This document shows, piece after piece, positions 40,434 through 44,454 of a stretch of 44,454 nucleotides of DNA. The DNA lies in contig NZ_BDAU01000044.1 of the NCBI RefSeq assembly GCF_001612615.1, positions 1 to 44,454 of the forward strand, given 5' to 3'. Source of the stretch: Nocardia amikacinitolerans NBRC 108937. Its GTDB lineage: Bacteria > Actinomycetota > Actinomycetes > Mycobacteriales > Mycobacteriaceae. Each line of letters opens with the position of its first letter. The first letter of the stretch is position 1. Below the pieces are notes generated by a model. The model was not told where the DNA came from, searched no databases, and saw nothing but the letters and a program-made list of their open reading frames with translations. Both the position numbers and the translations under genes were made by a program.

Positions 40434-42008
40434 TCACGGCAGCAGGGCGCGGATGGTGTCGATGGTGTCGGCGTCGGCGGGGGTCTTGTCGGGGCGGTAG
40501 CGGACGACGCGGGCGAAGCGGAGGGCGACGCCGCCGGGGTAGCGGGGGCTGACTTGGACGCCGTCGAGGGCGATTTCCACGACGAGTTCGGGCCAGAGGT
40601 AGACGGTGTGTTGGTCGCGGGAGCGTTCGTGGCGGGGGAATTCGGCGGTCTGCCAGTGCAGCAGCGCGTCGGTGAGGCCCTTGAAGGTCTTGCCGACCAT
40701 GACCGGTTCGCCGGTCGCCGGATCGCGCGCGCCGAGGTGCAGATTCGACAGGTAGCCGGTGCGGCGGCCGTAGCCCCATTCCGCGCCGAGCACGATCAGG
40801 TCCATGGTGTGCGTCGGCTTGATCTTCAGCCAGGCGCGGCCCCGGCGGCCCGCGGCGTACGGCGCGGACAACGACTTGACCATCACGCCCTCGTGCCCGG
40901 CGGCGAGCGCGCCGTCGAAGTACTCGGCGGCGGCCTCGGGGTCGGGGCGGATCAGCGCGGGGATGGTGTGCTCGCCCGCCACGTGCAGCAGCGCGGCGCG
41001 CCGTTCCGAGAGCGGGGCGTCGAGCAGGTCGCGGCCGTCCAGGTGCAGGCAGTCGAAGAAGTACGGGTGCAGCAGCAGTTCCCTGGTCGAACTCACCGCG
41101 GGGACGAGCGGACCGGCGGACGCGCCGGGCGGCAACCTCGCCTCGTCGCCGGGCTCGACCGCGGCGAAGCGGCTCATGGTCTCCTGGAACGGACGCGGCC
41201 GTCCGGAATCGGTGAGCGCCAGCGTCTCCCCGTCGAGCACGACGCTCCGGCACGGCAGCCCGGCCACCAGCCGGACCAGTTCGGGCACGCCGGAGGTGAT
41301 GTCGCGCAGGGTCCTTGTGAAGACGCGGACCTCGTCGCCGTCGCGGTGCACCTGGATACGCGCGCCGTCCAGCTTGTGCTCGACACTCACATCGCCGTCG
41401 AACTCGCCCATCGCCTCGTCGAGCGCGGAGCCAGGGGAGGCGAGCATCGGCTGGATCGGCCTGCCCACCTCGAGCCGGAACGCGGCGAGCGCCTCCGAAC
41501 CGCCGGTGAGCGCGGCGGCGGCGGTGACGGGCAGCTGCCCGGCAAGCATGTACGCGCGCCGGACCTGCTCGACCGGCACCGCGGCGGCTACCGCGACCGC
41601 CTCGGCGACGAGCGCGGTCAACGCGCCCTGCCGGATCTCACCGGTGAGCAGGCGAAGCAGGAACGACTGCTCGGCCGAGGTCGCCGCACTCCAGAGCGCG
41701 GTCAGCAGTTCTTTGCGGCGGTTCGCCGAGCCCTTTCCCGCGATGGTGGCGAGTTCGTCGAACACCTTGTCGACCGCCGAAACCGACAGTGTCGCAACGG
41801 AAGCCGACCCACCGTCCAGTCCGGTGAGGGTGCGCCATCCGGTGCCGATGCGACCTTGGCGCAGCTCACCGGAAACCCACGCCACCACGGGCGTGAGTTC
41901 CTCCGGCGAGGCCGCGCCGAGCAACTCGGCGAGCGCGGCGATCTTCGTCTTTCGGGACCTGGTCGCGCGAACGGTTTCCGACGTTTGCACGACTTCCGAG
42001 AACAGCAC
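40434..42008 (-). CDS. ligB: ATP-dependent DNA ligase
   Basis: This 524-residue ligase seals DNA nicks with ATP. An N-terminal helical DNA-binding domain (residues ~1-180) is followed by the adenylation domain with EHKLDGARIQVHR, Lys212 being the AMP acceptor, VLDGETLAL, FDCLHLDGRDLL and EGVMVKSLSAPYAAGRRG. The final motif reads WLKIKPTHTMDLIVLGAEWG and an OB domain ends the protein. The length and layout resemble mycobacterial LigB rather than LigC or LigD. GTG at 42008 (VLFSEVV) is the start; the open frame beyond it is antisense to ramB. It is divergent from ramB. Confidence 0.92.
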   Translation of the reverse strand: MLFSEVVQTSETVRATRSRKTKIAALAELLGAASPEELTPVVAWVSGELRQGRIGTGWRTLTGLDGGSASVATLSVSAVDKVFDELATIAGKGSANRRKELLTALWSAATSAEQSFLLRLLTGEIRQGALTALVAEAVAVAAAVPVEQVRRAYMLAGQLPVTAAAALTGGSEALAAFRLEVGRPIQPMLASPGSALDEAMGEFDGDVSVEHKLDGARIQVHRDGDEVRVFTRTLRDITSGVPELVRLVAGLPCRSVVLDGETLALTDSGRPRPFQETMSRFAAVEPGDEARLPPGASAGPLVPAVSSTRELLLHPYFFDCLHLDGRDLLDAPLSERRAALLHVAGEHTIPALIRPDPEAAAEYFDGALAAGHEGVMVKSLSAPYAAGRRGRAWLKIKPTHTMDLIVLGAEWGYGRRTGYLSNLHLGARDPATGEPVMVGKTFKGLTDALLHWQTAEFPRHERSRDQHTVYLWPELVVEIALDGVQVSPRYPGGVALRFARVVRYRPDKTPADADTIDTIRALLP

Positions 42009-42065
42009 ATCTCGACGGTAACCCGAGGCTGTGACATATAGCTCAGCTCCGCTGTTAATTTCCCA

Positions 42066-42095
42066 TTGGCACCGCTGCGAAATGCCCCATAAACT
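42066..42095 (+). promoter_or_regulatory. ramB promoter, probably leaderless
   Basis: TTGGCA at 42066-42071, an 18-base spacer and TAAACT at 42090-42095 are followed 6 bases later by the ATG at 42102. No ribosome site is present upstream of the ATG, which fits a leaderless mRNA. Confidence 0.6.
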
Positions 42096-42101
42096 GGACA
42101 T

Positions 42102-43508
42102 ATGGCCAAGACTTACGTCGGCGCCCGGCTTCGACAGCTGCGGACCGAACGGGGGCTGAGCCAGGTCTCGCTCGCTCAGAAGCTGGAGATCTCGGCCAGC
42201 TACCTGAACCAGATCGAGCACGACGTGCGCCCGCTCACCGTGCCGGTGCTGCTGAAGATCAGCGAAGTCTTCGGCGTGGACGCGACCTTCTTCTCCTCCG
42301 CCGACGACACCCGGCTCATCGCCGAGTTGCAAGAGGTCGTCATGGATCAGGAGCTGGGCATCGAGGCCGACACCCAGGAGATCGCCGACATGGTCTCGGC
42401 GCACCCGAGCATCGCCCGCGCGATGGTCGCCATGCACAACCGCTACCGCAACACCAGCGCCCAGCTCGCGGCCGCCACCGAGGACCGCTTCGCCGACGGC
42501 GCGGGCAGCGCGACCATCAGCAAGCCGCACGAGGAAGTGCGCGACTACTTCTATCAGCGGCAGAACTACATCCACGAATTGGACACGGCCGCAGAAGAAC
42601 TCACGGCCCGCATCCGCTTCCACGGCGGTGACGTGCCCAGCGAGATCGCGCGCAGGCTGCGCTCGCACGACGTGAAGATCGTGGAGCGTATCGATCTGGG
42701 CGAAGGTGTGCTGCACCGCTACGACACCGAGTCCCGGGTGCTGGAGATCGCACCGCACCTGTCCGGCGGCCAGCGCACGTTCAAGCTCGCCGCCGAGCTC
42801 GCCTACTTCGAATGCGGCGATCTGCTCGAAAAGCTGGTCGACGAGGGCAATTTCGCGTCCGAGGACACCCGCAAACTGGCCATGCTCGGCCTCGCCAACT
42901 ACTTCGCGGCGGCGACGGTCTTGCCCTACACGCACTTTCACGAGGTCGCCGAGGACTTCCGGTACGACATCGAACGGCTCTCGGCGTTCTTCAGCCAGAG
43001 CTACGAGACGATCTGCCACCGGCTGTCCACCCTGCAACGGCCCAAGTTGCGCGGCGTCCCGTTCTCCTTCGTCCGGGTCGACCGGGCGGGCAACATGTCG
43101 AAGCGCCAGTCCGCCACCGGTTTCCACTTCTCCTCCAGCGGTGGAACCTGCCCGCTGTGGAACGTGTACGAGACGTTCGCCTATCCCGGCAAGATCATGA
43201 CCCAGATCGCGCAGATGCCCGACGGGCGCAAGTACCTCTGGGTCGCCCGCACCGTGGAGCGCCGCGCCACCCACTACGGCCAGCCGAGCAAGACCTTCGC
43301 CATCGGCCTCGGCTGCGAGCTGCGCCATGCGGGTCGGGTCGTCTACGCCGACGGCATCGACCTCGACGTGGTTCAGCCGACGCCCATCGGCGCGGGCTGC
43401 CGCGTCTGCGAGCGAGCCAACTGCCCGCAGCGCGCCTTCCCTCCGCTCGGCAAGGTCCTCGACATCAGCGAGCACCGCAGCTCGGTGTCGCCCTACGTGC
43501 TGAAGTGA
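42102..43508 (+). CDS. ramB: RamB-like acetate/fatty-acid metabolism regulator
   Basis: This 468-residue regulator of the ScfR/RamB family has an XRE helix-turn-helix at residues ~8-62 (LRQLRTERGLSQVSLAQKLE followed by SASYLNQIE), an IrrE-like middle domain and a C-terminal domain with GTCPLWNVYETF and a Cys cluster (CRVCERANCPQRAFPP). RamB controls acetate and glyoxylate-cycle genes such as isocitrate lyase in Corynebacterium and mycobacteria. Length and all blocks agree with RamB orthologues. It is divergent from the DNA ligase. Confidence 0.93.
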   Translation: MAKTYVGARLRQLRTERGLSQVSLAQKLEISASYLNQIEHDVRPLTVPVLLKISEVFGVDATFFSSADDTRLIAELQEVVMDQELGIEADTQEIADMVSAHPSIARAMVAMHNRYRNTSAQLAAATEDRFADGAGSATISKPHEEVRDYFYQRQNYIHELDTAAEELTARIRFHGGDVPSEIARRLRSHDVKIVERIDLGEGVLHRYDTESRVLEIAPHLSGGQRTFKLAAELAYFECGDLLEKLVDEGNFASEDTRKLAMLGLANYFAAATVLPYTHFHEVAEDFRYDIERLSAFFSQSYETICHRLSTLQRPKLRGVPFSFVRVDRAGNMSKRQSATGFHFSSSGGTCPLWNVYETFAYPGKIMTQIAQMPDGRKYLWVARTVERRATHYGQPSKTFAIGLGCELRHAGRVVYADGIDLDVVQPTPIGAGCRVCERANCPQRAFPPLGKVLDISEHRSSVSPYVLK

Positions 43509-43695
43509 ATTCCCGCCGCTCGCGCTGCCGATCGGTGTCATCGTGGCAGACAGTCCGGCATCGCCGATAGCTCAGCGCACCGCGACACACCAGACAACCG
43601 CAGAGATCATCCCGCTGACGAAAGCCACGGCGGTTACCCTTGGTCTGCGAACACCGCAGCCGAGCATGGGAAATCCCGGAACTTGGAGGACGGTA

Positions 43696-44100
43696 ATGGC
43701 TGACTACGATCGAGTCGTTTCTTTGTCCCGCGAGGAATTCGAACGCTCGGGACCGAGTGTGGCCGAACTCAGAGATGTTTCGAAGTCGACAAAATCGGAT
43801 GATGTCGATATCGCACGGATGGAGCGGCTCCTCGACTTGAGAGAGGGCATGCTTGCCGAAGACGAATACTATCTCCAACGGGTCGAATGCGAATGCGGAA
43901 GACGCTTGACCATGTACGACTTCGTATTCACAGGCTTGGTTGACGCAGGCCACTCGAGGTCGCTGATCGTCCATACGTTTCTCGGCAACAAATTGGTAGT
44001 GAACGACGCTCGGCCCATCAGATGTTCCGCCTGCGCACGGAAGGGCCCGCGCCCGTGGTACCGGATGCCGCAGAGTTATGGTTGCCGGCCGCCCGCATAG
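43696..44100 (+). CDS. Hypothetical protein with a zinc-ribbon-like C-terminus
   Basis: This 134-residue protein starts at ATG 43696, 6 bases after GGAGG; an in-frame start at 43543 lacks support. The N-terminal 70 residues are charged and helical (SLSREEFERSGPSVAELRDV). The C-terminal half carries ECECGRRLTMYDFVF and, 40 residues later, RCSACARKG, a C-x-C…C-x2-C set that could bind zinc. GC content is lower than in the neighbours, suggesting acquisition. The frame continues for 44 protein-like codons after its TAG. No family is recognised. Confidence 0.7.
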   Translation: MADYDRVVSLSREEFERSGPSVAELRDVSKSTKSDDVDIARMERLLDLREGMLAEDEYYLQRVECECGRRLTMYDFVFTGLVDAGHSRSLIVHTFLGNKLVVNDARPIRCSACARKGPRPWYRMPQSYGCRPPA

Positions 44101-44454
44101 CAGAAACAGGTTTTGGGCAGAAGCGACGCGATCGGAGCGGGTATCCGAGCGTCGATCCCGGCCTCGGATCTGCCGGATCGCTGGGAGTACACCCCTGGGT
44201 GCTGGAACGGCTACTACCACACCTACTGCTGCTAACTCGCCGGGCTGAGCGCCTACCGTTGGTTCCTAGGGCTCGGTCTGGTGCGGACCGCTGGGTTGGG
44301 TGATGGTTCCCAATGTTGCGGGTGCCCAAGGGGTTCGCCTACCCAGGTTCTCCCCGGAGCAGTGCTGGGCGCGTCGGGTGCCGTACCCGGCTTACCTCCC
44401 GCAGTCGGGTGGGCGGGTTCGGCTTCCGGCGTGGTCGACCGGCTGTGGTTGCGT
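44101..44454. other. Right-edge region, no firm gene
   Basis: Directly after the TAG of the preceding gene the same frame stays open to TAA at 44233-44235 and reads protein-like at its end (IPASDLPDRWEYTPGC, then WNGYYHTYCC). It has only a TTG as possible own start. From 44236 to the edge I see no supportable gene, repeat or RNA. Confidence 0.4.

Noticed and set aside
42009..43541. Extension of the DNA ligase frame to 43541
   Set aside because: It is entirely antisense to ramB; the ligase family start and the divergent promoter region argue for 42008.

Overview
The window looks like a chromosomal segment of a high-GC mycolate-containing actinobacterium, most likely Nocardia or a close relative. 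The reasons are third positions that are almost all G or C, many GTG starts and 4-base ATGA/GTGA gene overlaps, an ESX (type VII) substrate pair, a RamB-like regulator, a pitA / small membrane protein / DUF3349 trio that is also found in mycobacteria, and the DUF5753-HTH plus DUF397 gene pair typical of actinobacteria. The species assignment is inference. No rRNA, tRNA or CRISPR array was seen.

Bases 1-7950 are accessory DNA: the end of a gene cut by the left edge, small secreted and Cys-rich proteins, a YefM-YoeB toxin-antitoxin pair with an operator-like double palindrome, and a minus-strand polymorphic toxin locus. The locus runs from an EspC-like ESX partner to a giant protein made of a WXG-like N-terminal domain, an RHS/YD-repeat shell and an AT-richer C-terminal toxin tip, followed by one or two small candidate immunity genes. 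The giant gene is interrupted by two single-base (+1) frameshifts. Correcting both gives one frame of about 1,539 residues.

Bases 8220-24240 hold a nearly complete purine-to-ureide pathway. 8-oxoguanine deaminase and a two-gene xanthine dehydrogenase (fused Fe-S/Mo subunit plus FAD subunit) make urate. Uricase, HIU hydrolase and OHCU decarboxylase make allantoin. PuuE allantoinase and allantoicase degrade it. A MobA-like nucleotidyltransferase and an XdhC-like protein, needed for molybdenum-cofactor maturation, are divergent from uraD. An uncharacterised CitE/HpcH-like aldolase (DUF6986) is translationally coupled to xanthine dehydrogenase. A NitT/TauT-type ABC importer closes the region, divergent from a PnuC-type transporter. 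The control regions of the xanthine dehydrogenase operon and of the importer share an 18-of-21-base box, so both may answer to one regulator.

Bases 25400-35400 form an amino-sugar catabolic locus: DeoR- and TetR-type regulators, a sugar ABC importer without its own ATPase, and a plus-strand operon of SIS-domain isomerase/deaminase, ROK kinase, N-acetyl-amino-sugar-6-phosphate deacetylase, PfkB kinase and class II ketose-bisphosphate aldolase. The set fits N-acetylgalactosamine use through tagatose-6-phosphate (the AgaS route). An inverted repeat overlaps a good promoter between the importer and the catabolic genes.

Bases 35376-44454 are mixed: small actinobacterial proteins, the DUF5753/DUF397 pair, DUF3349, a membrane protein, phosphate transporter PitA, a decayed secreted lipase, an ATP-dependent DNA ligase divergent from RamB, and a small zinc-ribbon-like protein of lower GC content near the right edge. 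Several genes appear to be transcribed as leaderless mRNAs, with a TANNNT-like -10 six or seven bases before the start codon.
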